Assembly (NCBI GenBank): GCA_031216915.1
Contig: JAUFNR010000011.1
Span: 682,001-746,000, forward strand
DNA length: 64,000 nucleotides
Direction: 5' to 3'
From: Pictodentalium vernedei
Taxonomy: Eukaryota; Mollusca; Scaphopoda; Dentaliida; Dentaliidae
Positions 15,046 through 27,120 of this stretch are shown here, in pieces. The notes beneath the pieces were generated by a model. That model was not told the origin of the DNA, made no database searches, and saw only the letters and a program-made list of their open reading frames with translations. The position numbers were made by a program, and so were the translations under genes. Each line of letters starts with the position of its first letter. Within the stretch, counting starts at the first letter, position 1.

Positions 15046-15522
15046 TAAAGGAACTGTTCTACGCAACCTAAACCGTATACTTAGTACGAAACCAGCGTGA
15101 CTAGGCCTTGGCGACCCTACCGACATTACCAACCAGCCTACGGTCAAACGCCTACCCACACACCCTGATCGTCACACTGCCCGGCGAACCAGAGGGAACG
15201 TAGAGCGTAACGAACAGCGACGCATGAAACAAAAATCAAATCTTACCAGATTGCCTGATATAGCTAGCAAGCACACAACCGACCCGGTCGTAACAAGACC
15301 CACCACGCTATTGTCCACACGATGCGTTCATAGCCTGACTAAAGGAACTGTTCTACGCAACCTAAACCGTATACTTAGTACGAAACCAGCGTGACTAGGC
15401 CTTGGCGACCCTACCGACATTACCAACCAGCCTACGGTCAAATGCCTACCAACACACCCTGATCGCCACACTGCCCGGCGAACCAGAAGGAAAGTAGAGC
15501 GTAACGAACGGCGACGCATTAA

Positions 15523-15764
15523 CCCTTTACCCAACGAATCGCCCTCATCCGCCCGCGTAATATGCAAATTGAGCAGTTGAAAAAATATTATTTTTAAAAA
15601 AATTTCAACAAAACCATATCATGTGACCCCTCGTTGGAACGAGCTCGTCGAGCTCGTTCCAACGAGGGGTCACATGATATGGTTTGGTTGAATTTTTTTT
15701 GAAAAATTTATAAAAATGATATTTAAAATAAGAAATTTTGATATTGTCTCCGTTGGGTAAAGGG
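15523..15764. mobile_element. piggyBac-type MITE, copy 1
   Basis: A 242-bp insertion in the satellite, flanked by TTAA at 15519-15522 and 15765-15768. The terminal inverted repeats are 14 bp (CCCTTTACCCAACG and its complement). A TTAA target site and CCC-starting ends are typical of the piggyBac superfamily. There is no room for a transposase, so this is a non-autonomous element. The interior is AT-rich around a long central palindrome. The other monomers give the empty site GCATTAAACAAAA, so the boundaries are exact. By eye this copy is identical to the copy at 30645. Confidence 0.9.
15611..15685. repeat. Perfect 37-bp-arm palindrome in MITE copy 1
   Basis: Two 37-bp arms (15611-15647 and 15649-15685) are separated by a single T. 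The arm begins AAACCATATCATGTGACCCC and ends GAACGAGCTCG. A transcript from either strand would fold into one long hairpin, and the DNA could extrude a cruciform. Confidence 0.92.
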
Positions 15765-16185
15765 TTAAACAAAAATCAAATCTTACCAGATTGGCTGATA
15801 TAGCTAGCAAGCACACAACCGACCCGGTCGTTACAAGACCCACCACGCTATTGTCCACACGACGCGTACATAGCCTGACTAAAGGAACTGTTCTACGCAA
15901 CCTAAACTGTATACTTATAACGAAACCAGCGTGACTAGGCCTTGGCGACCCTACCGACATTACCAACCAGCCTACGGTCAAATGCCTACCCACACACCCT
16001 GATCGCCACACTGCCCGGCGAACCAGAAGGAACGTAGAGCGTAACGAACGGCGACACATTAAACAAAAATCAAATCTTACCAGATTGGCTGATATAGCTA
16101 GCAAGCACACATCCGACCCGGTCGTTACAAGACCCACCACGCTATTGTCCACACGACGCGTGCATAGCCTGACTGAAGGAACTGT

Positions 16186-16200
16186 TCTATGCAAACCTAA
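16186..16200. repeat. HOR phase marker with one-base insertion
   Basis: GCAAACCTAAACC replaces GCAACCTAAACC. Copies lie at 16191, 19131, 22898, 27547, 31313, 40779, 42250, 47837 and 54189. Their spacings (2940, 3767, 4649, 3766, then 1471, 5587 and 6352 in the right arm) define the HOR block lengths. Confidence 0.85.
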
Positions 16201-19130
16201 ACCGTATACTTAGTACGAAACCAGCGTGACTAGGCCTTGGCGACCCTACCGACATTACCAACCAGCCTACGGTCAAAAGCCTACCCACATACCCTGATCG
16301 CCACACTGCCCGGTGAACCAGAAGGAACGTAGAGCGTAACAAATGGCGACGCATTAAACAAAAATCAAATCTTACCAGATTGACTGATATAGCTAGCAAG
16401 CACACAACCGACCCGGTCGTTACAAGACCCACCACGCTATTGTCCACACGACGCGTGCATAGCCTGACTAAAGGAACTGTTCTACGCAACCTAAACCGTA
16501 TACTTAGTAAGAAACCAGCATGACTAGGCCTTGGCGACCCTACCGACATTACCAACCAGCCAACGGTCAAACGCCTACCCACACACCCTGATCGCCACAA
16601 TTCCCGACGAACCAGAAGGAACGTAGAGCGTAACGAACGACGACGCATTAAACAAAAATCAAATCTTACCAGATTGGCTGATATAGCTAGCAAGAACACA
16701 AGCGACCCGGTCGTTACAAAACCCACCACGCTATTGTCCACACGACGCGTGCATAGCCTGACTAAAGGAACTGTTCTACGCAACCTAAACCGTACACTTA
16801 GTACGAAACCAGCGTGACTAGGCCTTGGCGACCCTACCGACATTACCAACCAGCCTACGGTCAAATGCCTACCCACACACCCTGATTGCCACACTGCCCG
16901 GCGAACCAGAAGGAACGTAGAGCGTAACGAACGGCGACGCATTAAACAAAAATCAAATCTTACCAGATTGGCTGATATAGCTAGCAAGCACACAACCGAC
17001 CCGGTCATTACAAGACCCACAACGCTATAGTCCACACGACGCGTGCATAGCCTGACTAAGGAACTGTTTTACGCAACCTAAACCGTATACTTAGTACGAA
17101 ACCAGCGTGACTAGACCTTGGCGACCCAACCGACATTACCAACTAGCCTACGGTCAAATGCCTACCCACACACCCTGATCGACACACTGCCCGGCGAACC
17201 AGAAGGAACGTAGAGCGTAACGAACAGCGACGCATTAAACAAAAATCAAATCTTACCAGATTGGCTGATATAGCTAGCAAGCACACAACCGACCCGGTCG
17301 TTACAAGACCCACCACGCTATGGTCCACACGACGCGTGCATAGCCTGACTAAAGGAACTGTTCTATGCAACCTAAACCGCATACTTAGTACGAAACCAGC
17401 GTGACTAGGCCTTGGCGACCCTGCCGACATTACCAACCAGCCTACAGTCAAATGCCTACCCACACACCCTGATCGCCACACTGCCCGGCGAACCAGAAGG
17501 AACGTAGAGCGTAACGAACGGCGACGCATTAAACAAAAATCAAATCTTACCAGATTGGCTGATATAGCTAGAAAGCACACAAACGACCCGGTCGTTACAA
17601 GACCCACCACGCTATTGTCCACACGACGTGTGCATAGCCTGACTAAAGGAACTGTTCTACGCAACCTAAACCGTATACTTAGTACGAAACCAGCGTGACT
17701 AGGCCTTGGCGACCCTACCGACATTACCAACCAGCCTACGATCAAACGCCTACCCACACACCCTGATGGCCACACTGCCCGGCGAACCAGAAGGAACGTA
17801 GAGCATAACGAACGGCGACGCATTAAACAAAAATAAAATCTTACCAGATTGCATGATATAGCTAGCAAGCACACAACCGACCCGGTCGTTACAAGACCCA
17901 ACACGCTATTGTCCACACGACGGGTGCATAGCCTGACTAAAGGAACTGTTCTATGCAACCTAAACCGTATACTTAGTACGAAACCAGCGTGACTACGCAA
18001 TGGCGACCCTACCGACATTACCAACCAGCCTACGGTCAAACGCCTACGCACACACCCTGATCGCCACACTGCCCGGCGAACCAGAAGGAACGTAGAGCGT
18101 AACGAACGGCGACGCATTAAACAAAAATCAAATCATACCAGATTGGCTGATATAGCTAGCAAGCACACAACCGACCCGGTCTTTACAAGACCCACCACGC
18201 TATTGTCCACACGATGCGTGCATAGCCTGACTAAAGGAACTGTTCTACGCAACCTAAACGGTATACTTAGTATGAAACCAGCGTGACTAGGCCTTGGCGA
18301 CCCTACCGACATTACCAACCAGCCTACGGTCAAATGCCTACCCACACACCCTGATCGCCACACTGACCGGCGAGCCAGAAGTAACGTAGAGCGTAACGAA
18401 CAGCGACGCATTAAACAAAAATCAAATCTTACCAGATTGGCTGATATAGCTAGCAAGCACACAACCGACATGGTCGTTACAAGACCCACCACGCTATTGT
18501 CCACACGACACGTACATAGCCTGACTAAAGGAACTGTTCTACGCAACCTAAACCGTATACTTAGTATGAAACCAGCGTGACTAGGCCTTGGCGACCCGAC
18601 CGACATTACCAACCAGCCTACGGTCAAACGCCTACCCACACACCCTGATGGCCACACTGCCCGGCGAACCAGAAGGAACGTAGAGTGTAACGAACGGCGA
18701 CGCATTAAACAAAAATCAAATCTTACCAGATTGGCTGATATAGCTAGCAAGCACACAACCGACCCGGTCGTTACAAGACCCACCACGCTATTGTCCACAC
18801 GACGTGTACATAGCCTGACTAAAGGAACTGTTCTACGCAACCTAAACCGTATACTTATAACGAAACCAGCGTGACAAGGCCTTGGCGACCCTACCGACAT
18901 TACCAACCAGCCTACGGACAAATGCCTACCCACACACCCTGATCGCCACACTGCCCGGCGAACCAGAAGGAACGTAGAGCGTAACGAACGGCGACACATT
19001 AAACAAAAATCAAATCTTACCAGATTGGCTGATATAGCTAGCAAGCACACATCCGACCCGGTCGTTACAAGACCCAGCACGCTATTGTCCACACGACGCG
19101 TGCATAGCCTGACTGAAGGAACTGTTCTAT
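16191..19130. repeat. MITE-less 10-monomer HOR block
   Basis: This block is exactly 2940 bp. Near 18680-18800 a monomer of the type that precedes the 8-bp-deletion monomer (GTAGAGTGTAACG) is followed directly by the type found after the MITE (GTACATAGCC then CTTATAACG). Compared with the 3766-bp blocks, two monomers and the MITE are missing as one segment. This looks like a recombination deletion rather than an ancestral empty site. Confidence 0.75.
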
Positions 19131-22100
19131 GCAAACCTAAACCGTATACTTAGTACGAAACCAGCGTGACTAGGCCTTGGCGACCCTACCGACATTACCA
19201 ACCAGCCTACGGTCAAACGCCTACCCACATACCCTGATCGCCACACTGCCCGGTGAACCAGAAGGAACGTAGAGCGTAACAAATGGCGACGCATTAAACA
19301 AAAATCAAATCTTACCAGATTGGCTGATATAGCTAGCAAGCACACAACCGACCCGGTCGTTACAAGACCCACCACGCTATTGTCCACACGACGCGTGCAT
19401 AGCCTGACTAAAGGAACTGTTCTACGCAACCTAAACCGTATACTTAGTACGAAACCAGCATGACTAGGCCTTGGCGACCCTACCGACATTACCAACCAGC
19501 CAACGGTCAAACGCCTACCCACACACCCTGATCGCCACACTGCCCGACGAACCAGAAGGAACGTAGAGCGTAACGAACGGCGACGCATTAAACAAAAATC
19601 AAATCTTACCAGATTGGCTGATATAGCTAGCAAGAACACAACCGACCCGGTCGTTACAAAACCCACCACGCTATTGTCCACACGACGCGTGCATAGCCTG
19701 ACTAAAGGAACTGTTCTACGCAACCTAAACCGTACACTTAGTACGAAACCAGCGTGACTAGGCCTTGGCGACCCTACCGACATTACCAACCAGCCTACGG
19801 TCAAATGCCTACCCACACACCCTGATTGCCACACTGCCCGGCGAACCAGAAGGAACGTAGAGCGTAACGAACGGCGACGCATTAAACAAAAATCAAATCT
19901 TACCAGATTGGCTGATATAGCTAGCAAGCACACAACCGACCCGGTCGTTACAAGACCCACAACGCTATAGTCCACACGACGCGTGCATAGCCTGACTAAA
20001 GGAACTGTTCTATGCAACCTAAACCGTATACTTAGTACGAAACCAGCGTGACTAGACCTTGGCGACCCAACCGACATTACCAACTAGCCTACGGTCAAAT
20101 GCCTACCCACACACCCTGATCGACACACTGCCCGGCGAACCAGAAGGAACGTAGAGCGTAACGAACAGCGACGCATTAAACAAAAATCAAATCTTACCAG
20201 ATTGGCTGATATAGCTAGCAAGCACACAATCGACCCGGTCGTTACAAGACCCACCACGCTATGGTCCACACGACGCGTGCATAGCCTGACTAAAGGAACT
20301 GTTCTATGCAACCTAAACCGCATACTTAGTACGAAACCAGCGTGACTAGGCCTTGGCGACCCTGCCGACATTACCAACCAGCCTACAGTCAAATGCCTAC
20401 CCACACACCCTGATCGCCACACTGCCCGGCGAACCAGAAGGAACGTAGAGCATAACGAACGGCGACGCATTAAACAAAAATCAAATCTTACCAGATTGGC
20501 TGATATAGCTAGCAAGCACACAACCGACCCGGTCGTTACAAGACCCACCACGCTATTGTCCACACGACGTGTGCATAGCCTGACTAAAGGAACTGTTCTA
20601 CGCAACCTAAACCGTATACTTAGTACGAAACCAGCGTGACTACGCCTTGGCGACCCTACCAACATTACCAACCAGCCTACGGTCAAACGCCTACGCACAC
20701 ACCCTGATCGCCACACTGCCCGGCGAACCAGAAGGAACGTAGAGCGTAACGAACGGCGACGCATTAAACAAAAATCAAATCATACCAGATTGGCTGATAT
20801 AGCTAGCAAGCACACAACCGACCCGGTCGTTACAAGACCCACCACGCTATTGTCCACACGATGCGTGCATAGCCTGACTAAAGGAACTGTTCTACGCAAC
20901 CTAAACCGTATACTTAGTATGAAACCAGCGTGACTAGGCCTTGGCGACCCTACCGACATTACCAACCAGCCTACGGTCAAATGCCTACCCACACACCCTG
21001 ATCGCCACACTGCCCGGCGAACCAGAAGTAACGTAGAGCGTAACGAACAGCGACGCATTAAACAAAAATCAAATCTTACCAGATTGGCTGATATAGCTAG
21101 CAAGCACACAACCGACATGGTCGTTACAAGACCCACCACGCTATTGTCCACACGACGCGTACATAGCCTGACTAAAGGAACTGTTCTACGCAACCTAAAC
21201 CGTATACTTAGTATGAAACCAGCATGACTAGGCCTTGGCGACCCTACCGACATTACCAACCAGCCTACGGTCAAACGCCTACCCACACACCCTGATCGCC
21301 ACACTGCCCGGCGAACCAGAAGGAACGTAGAGCGTAACGAACGGCGACGCATTAAACAAAAATCAAATCTTACCAGATTGGCTGATATAGCTAGCAAGCA
21401 CACAACCGACCCGGTCGTTACAAGACCCACCACGCTATTGTCCACACGACACGTGCATAGCCTGACTAAAGGAACTGTTCTACGCAACCTAAACCGTATA
21501 CTTAGTACGAAACCAGCGTGACTACGCCTTGGCGACCCTACCGACATTACCAACCAGCCTACGGTCAAACGCCTACCCACACACCCTGATGGCCACACTG
21601 CCCGGCGAACCAGAAGGAACGTAGAGTGTAACGAACGGCGACGCATTAAACAAAAATCAAATCTTACCAGATTGGCTGATATAGCTAGCAAGCACACAAC
21701 CGACCCGGTCGTTACAAGACCCAACACGTTATTGTCCACACGATGGGCTGACTAAAGGAACTGTTCTACGCAACCTAAACCGTATACTTAGTACGAAACC
21801 AGCGTGACTAGGCCTTGGCGACCCTACCGACATTACCAACCAGCCTACGGTCAAACGCCTACCCACGCACCCTGATCGTCACACTGCCCGGCGAACCAGA
21901 GGGAACGTAGAGCGTAACGAACAGCGACGCATGAAACAAAAATCAAATCTTACCAGATTGCCTGATATAGCTAGCAAGCACACAACCGACCCGGTCGTAA
22001 CAAGACCCACCACGCTATTGTCCACACGATGCGTTCATAGCCTGACTAAAGGAACTGTTCTACGCAACCTAAACCGTATACTTAGTACGAAACCAGCGTG

Positions 22101-22229
22101 ACTAGGCCTTGGCGACCCTACCGACATTACCAACCAGCCTACGGTCAAATGCCTACCAACACACCCTGATCGCCACACTGCCCGGCGAACCAGAAGGAAA
22201 GTAGAGCGTAACGAACGGCGACGCATTAA

Positions 22230-22471
22230 CCCTTTACCCAACGAATCGCCCTCATCCGCCCGCGTAATATGCAAATTGAGCAGTTGAAAAAATATTATTT
22301 TTAAAAAAATTTCAACAAAACCAAATCATGTGACCCCTCGTTGGAACGAGCTCGTCGAGCTCGTTCCAACGAAGGGTCACATGATATGGTTTGGTTGAAT
22401 TTTTTTAGAAAAATTTATAAAAATGATATTTAAAATAAGAAATTTTGATATTGTCTCCGTTGGGTAAAGGG
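22230..22471. mobile_element. piggyBac-type MITE, copy 2
   Basis: TTAA flanks lie at 22226-22229 and 22472-22475, and the termini are the same CCCTTTACCCAACG repeats. It lies 6707 bp after copy 1, in the equivalent HOR monomer. Differences from copy 1 include CCAAATC for CCATATC, CGAAGGG for CGAGGGG in the right palindrome arm, and a T-to-A change in the T-run after the palindrome. Confidence 0.9.
22318..22392. repeat. Central palindrome in MITE copy 2
   Basis: Same layout as in copy 1, but the arms carry two mismatches (CCAAATC against GATATGG, and CCCCTCG against CGAAGGG). The stem is therefore slightly imperfect. Confidence 0.88.
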
Positions 22472-25400
22472 TTAAACAAAAATCAAATCTTACCAGATTG
22501 GCTGATATAGCTAGCAAGCACACAACCGACCCGGTCGTTACAAGACCCACCACGCTATTGACCACACGACGCGTACATAGCCTGACTAAAGGAACTGTTC
22601 TACGCAACCTAAACTGTATACTTATAACGAAACCAGCGTGACTAGGCCTTGGCGACCCTACCGACATTACCAACCAGCCTACGGTCAAATGCCTACCCAC
22701 ACACCCTGATCGCCACACTGCCCGGCGAACCAGAAGGAACGTAGAGCGTAACGAACGGCGACACATTAAACAAAAATCAAATCTTACCAGATTGGCTGAT
22801 ATAGCTAGCAAGCACACATCCGACCCGGTCGTTACAAGACCCACCACGCTATTGTCCACACGACGCGTGCATAGCCTGACTGAAGGAACTGTTCTATGCA
22901 AACCTAAACCGTATACTTAGTACGAAACCAGCGTGACTAGGCCTTGGCGACCCTACCGACATTACCAACCAGCCTACGGTCAAAAGCCTACCCACATACC
23001 CTGATCGCCACACTGCCCGGTGAACCAGAAGGAACGTAGAGCGTAACAAATGGCGACGCATTAAACAAAAATCAAATCTTACCAGATTGACTGATATAGC
23101 TAGCAAGCACACAACCGACCCGGTCGTTACAAGACCCACCACGCTATTGTCCACACGACGCGTGCATAGCCTGACTAAAGGAACTGTTCTACGCAACCTA
23201 AACCGTATACTTAGTAAGAAACCAGCATGACTAGGCCTTGGCGACCCTACCGACATTACCAACCAGCCAACGGTCAAACGCCTACCCACACACCCTGATC
23301 GCCACAATGCCCGACGAACCAGAAGGAACGTAGAGCGTAACGAACGACGACGCATTAAACAAAAATCAAATCTTACCAGATTGGCTGATATAGCTAGCAA
23401 GAACACAACCGACCCGGTCGTTACAAAACCCACCACGCTATTGTCCACACGACGCATGCATAGCCTGACTAAAGGAACTGTTCTACGCAACCTAAACCGT
23501 ACACTTAGTACGAAACCAGCGTGACTAGGCCTTGGCGACCCTACCGACATTACCAACCAGCCTACGGTCAAATGCCTACCCACACACCCTGATTGCCACA
23601 CTGCCCGGCGAACCAGAAGGAACGTAGAGCGTAACGAACGGCGACGCATTAAACAAAAATCAAATCTTACCAGATTGGCTGATATAGCTAGCAAGCACAC
23701 AACCGACCCGGTCATTACAAGACCCACAACGCTATAGTCCACACGACGCGTGCATAGCCTGACTAAAGGAACTGTTCTATGCAACCTAAACCGCATACTT
23801 AGTACGAAACCAGCGTGACTAGGCCTTGGCGACCCTGCCGACATTACCAACCAGCCTACAGTCAAATGCCTACCCACACACCCTGATCGCCACACTGCCC
23901 GGCGAACCAGAAGGAACGTAGAGCGTAACGAACGGCGACGCATTAAACAAAAATCAAATCTTACCAGATTGGCTGATATAGCTAGAAAGCACACAAACGA
24001 CCCGGTCGTTACAAGACCCACCACGCTATTGTCCACACGACGTGTGCATAGCCTGACTAAAGGAACTGTTCTACGCAACCTAAACCGTATACTTAGTACG
24101 AAACAAGCGTGACTAGGCCTTGGCGACCCTACCAACATTACCAACCAGCCTACGGTCAAACGCCTACCCACACACCCTGATCGCCACACTGCCCGGCGAA
24201 CCAGAAGGAACGTAGAGCGTAACGAACGGCGACGCATTAAACAAAAATCAAATCTTACCAGATTGGCTGATATAGCTAGCAAGCACACAACCGACCCGGT
24301 CGTTACAAGACCCACAACGCTATAGTCCACACGACGCGTGCATAGCCTGACTAAAGGAACTGTTCTACGCAACCTAAACCGTATACTTATTACGAAACCA
24401 GCGTGACTAGACCTTGGCGACCCAACCGACATTACCAACTAGCCTACGGTCAAATGCCTACCCACACACCCTGATCGACACACTGCCCGGCGAACCAGAA
24501 GGAACGTAGAGCGTAACGAACAGCGACGCATTAAACAAAAATCAAATCTTACCAGATTGGCTGATATAGCTAGCAAGCACACAATCGACCCGGTCGTTAC
24601 AAGACCCACCACGCTATGGTCCACACGACGCGTGCATAGCCTGACTAAAGGAACTGTTCTATGCAACCTAAACCGCATACTTAGTACGAAACCAGCGTGA
24701 CTAGGCCTTGGCGACCCTGCCGACATTACCAACCAGCCTACAGTCAAATGCCTACCCACACACCCTGATCGCCACACTGCCCGGCGAACCAGAAGGAACG
24801 TAGAGCGTAACGAACGGCGACGCATTAAACAAAAATCAAATCTTACCAGATTGGCTGATATAGCTAGCAAGCACACAACCGACCCGGTCGTTACAAGACC
24901 CACCACGCTATTGTCCACACGACGTGTGCATAGCCTGACTAAAGGAACTGTTCTACGCAACCTAAACCGTATACTTAGTACGAAACCAGCGTGACTAGGC
25001 CTTGGCGACCCTACCGACATTACCAACCAGCCTACGATCAAACGCCTACCCACACACCCTGATGGCCACACTGCCCGGCGAACCAGAAGGAACGTAGAGC
25101 ATAACGAACGGCGACACATTAAACAAAATCAAATCTTACCAGATTGCCTGATATAGCTAGCAAGCACACAACCGACCCGGTCGTTACAAGACCCAACACG
25201 CTATTGTCCACACGACGGGTGCATAGCCTGACTAAAGGAACTGTTCTATGCAACCTAAACCGTACACTTAGTACGAAACCAGCGTGACTACGCCTTGGCG
25301 ACCCTACCAACATTACCAACCAGCCTACGGTCAAACGCCTACGCACACACCCTGATCGCCACACTGCCCGGCGAACCAGAAGGAACGTAGAGCGTAACGA

Positions 25401-26877
25401 ACGGCGACGCATTAAACAAAAATCAAATCATACCAGATTGGCTGATATAGCTAGCAAGCACACAACCGACCCGGTCGTGACAAGACCCACCACGCTATTG
25501 TCCACACGATGCGTGCATAGCCTGACTAAAGGAACTGTTCTACGCAACCTAAACCGTATACTTAGTATGAAACCAGCGTGACTAGGCCTTGGCGACCCTA
25601 CCGACATTACCAACCAGCCTACGGTCAAACGCCTACCCACACACCCTGATCGCCACACTGCCCGGCGAACCAGAAGTAACGTAGAGCGTAACGAACAGCG
25701 ACGCATTAAACAAAAATCAAATCTTACCAGATTGGCTGATATAGCTAGCAAGCACACAACCGACATGGTCGTTACAAGACCCACCACGCTATTGTCCACA
25801 CGACGCGTACATAGCCTGACTAAAGGAACTGTTCTACGCAACCTAAACCGTATACTTAGTATGAAACCAGCATGACTAGGCCTTGGCGACCCTACCGACA
25901 TTACCAACCAGCCTACGGTCAAACGCCTACCCACACACCCTGATCGCCACACTGCCCGGCGAACCAGAAGGAACGTAGAGTGTAACGAACAGCGACGCAT
26001 TAAACAAAAATCAAATCTTACCAGATTGGCTGATATAGCTAGCAAGCACACAACCGACCCGGTCGTTACAAGACCCACCACGCTATTGTCCACACGACAC
26101 GTGCATAGCCTGACTAAAGGAACTGTTCTACGCAACCTAAACCGTATACTTAGTACGAAACCAGCGTGACTACGCCTTGGCGAACCTACCGACATTACCA
26201 ACCAGCCTACGGTCAAACGCCTACCCACACACCCTGATGGCCACACTGCCCGGCGAACCAGAAGGAACGTAGAGTGTAACGAACGGCGACGCATTAAACA
26301 AAAATCAAATTTTACCAGATTGGCTGATATAGCTAGCAAGCACACAACCGACCCGGTCGTTACAAGACCCAACACGTTATTGTCCACACGATGGGCTGAC
26401 TAAAGGAACTGTTCTACGCAACCTAAACCGTATACTTAGTACGAAACCAGCGTGACTAGGCCTTGGCGACCCTACCGACATTACCAACCAGCCTACGGTC
26501 AAACGCCTACCCACACACCCTGATCGTCACACTGCCTGGCGAACCAGAGGGAACGTAGAGCGTAACGAACAGCGACGCATGAAACAAAAATCAAATCTTA
26601 CCAGATTGCCTGATATAGCTAGCAAGCACACAACCGACCCGGTCGTAACAAGACCCACCACGCTATTGTCCACACGATGCGTTCATAGCCTGACTAAAGG
26701 AACTGTTCTACGCAACCTAAACCGTATACTTAGTACGAAACCAGCGTGACTAGGCCTTGGCGACCCTACCGACATTACCAACCAGCCTACGGTCAAATGC
26801 CTACCAACACACCCTGATCGCCACACTGCCCGGCGAACCAGAAGGAAAGTAGAGCGTAACGAACGGCGACGCATTAA

Positions 26878-27120
26878 CCCTTTACCCAACGAATCGCCCT
26901 CATCCGCCCCGCGTAATATGCAAATCGAGCAGTTGAAAAAATATTATTTTTAAAAAAATTTCAACAAAACCATATCATGTGACCCCTCGTTGGAACGAGC
27001 TCGTCGAGCTCGTTCCAACGAAGGGTCACATGATATGGTTTGGTTGAATTTTTTTTGAAAAATTTATAAAAATGATATTTAAAATAAGAAATTTTGATAT
27101 TGTCTCCGTTGGGTAAAGGG
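26878..27120. mobile_element. piggyBac-type MITE, copy 3
   Basis: TTAA flanks lie at 26874-26877 and 27121-27124. The element is 243 bp because of one extra C (CCGCCCCGCG for CCGCCCGCG). It also reads AAATCGAG for AAATTGAG and shares CGAAGGG with copy 2, so copies 2 and 3 are sister-like and copies 1 and 4 are sister-like. Confidence 0.9.
26967..27041. repeat. Central palindrome in MITE copy 3
   Basis: 37-bp arms around a single T with one mismatch (CCCCTCG against CGAAGGG). Confidence 0.88.

Noticed and set aside
15523..15764. MITE as a Rho-independent terminator or regulatory hairpin
   Set aside because: The TTAA duplications and 14-bp terminal inverted repeats identify a transposon. No gene lies nearby.
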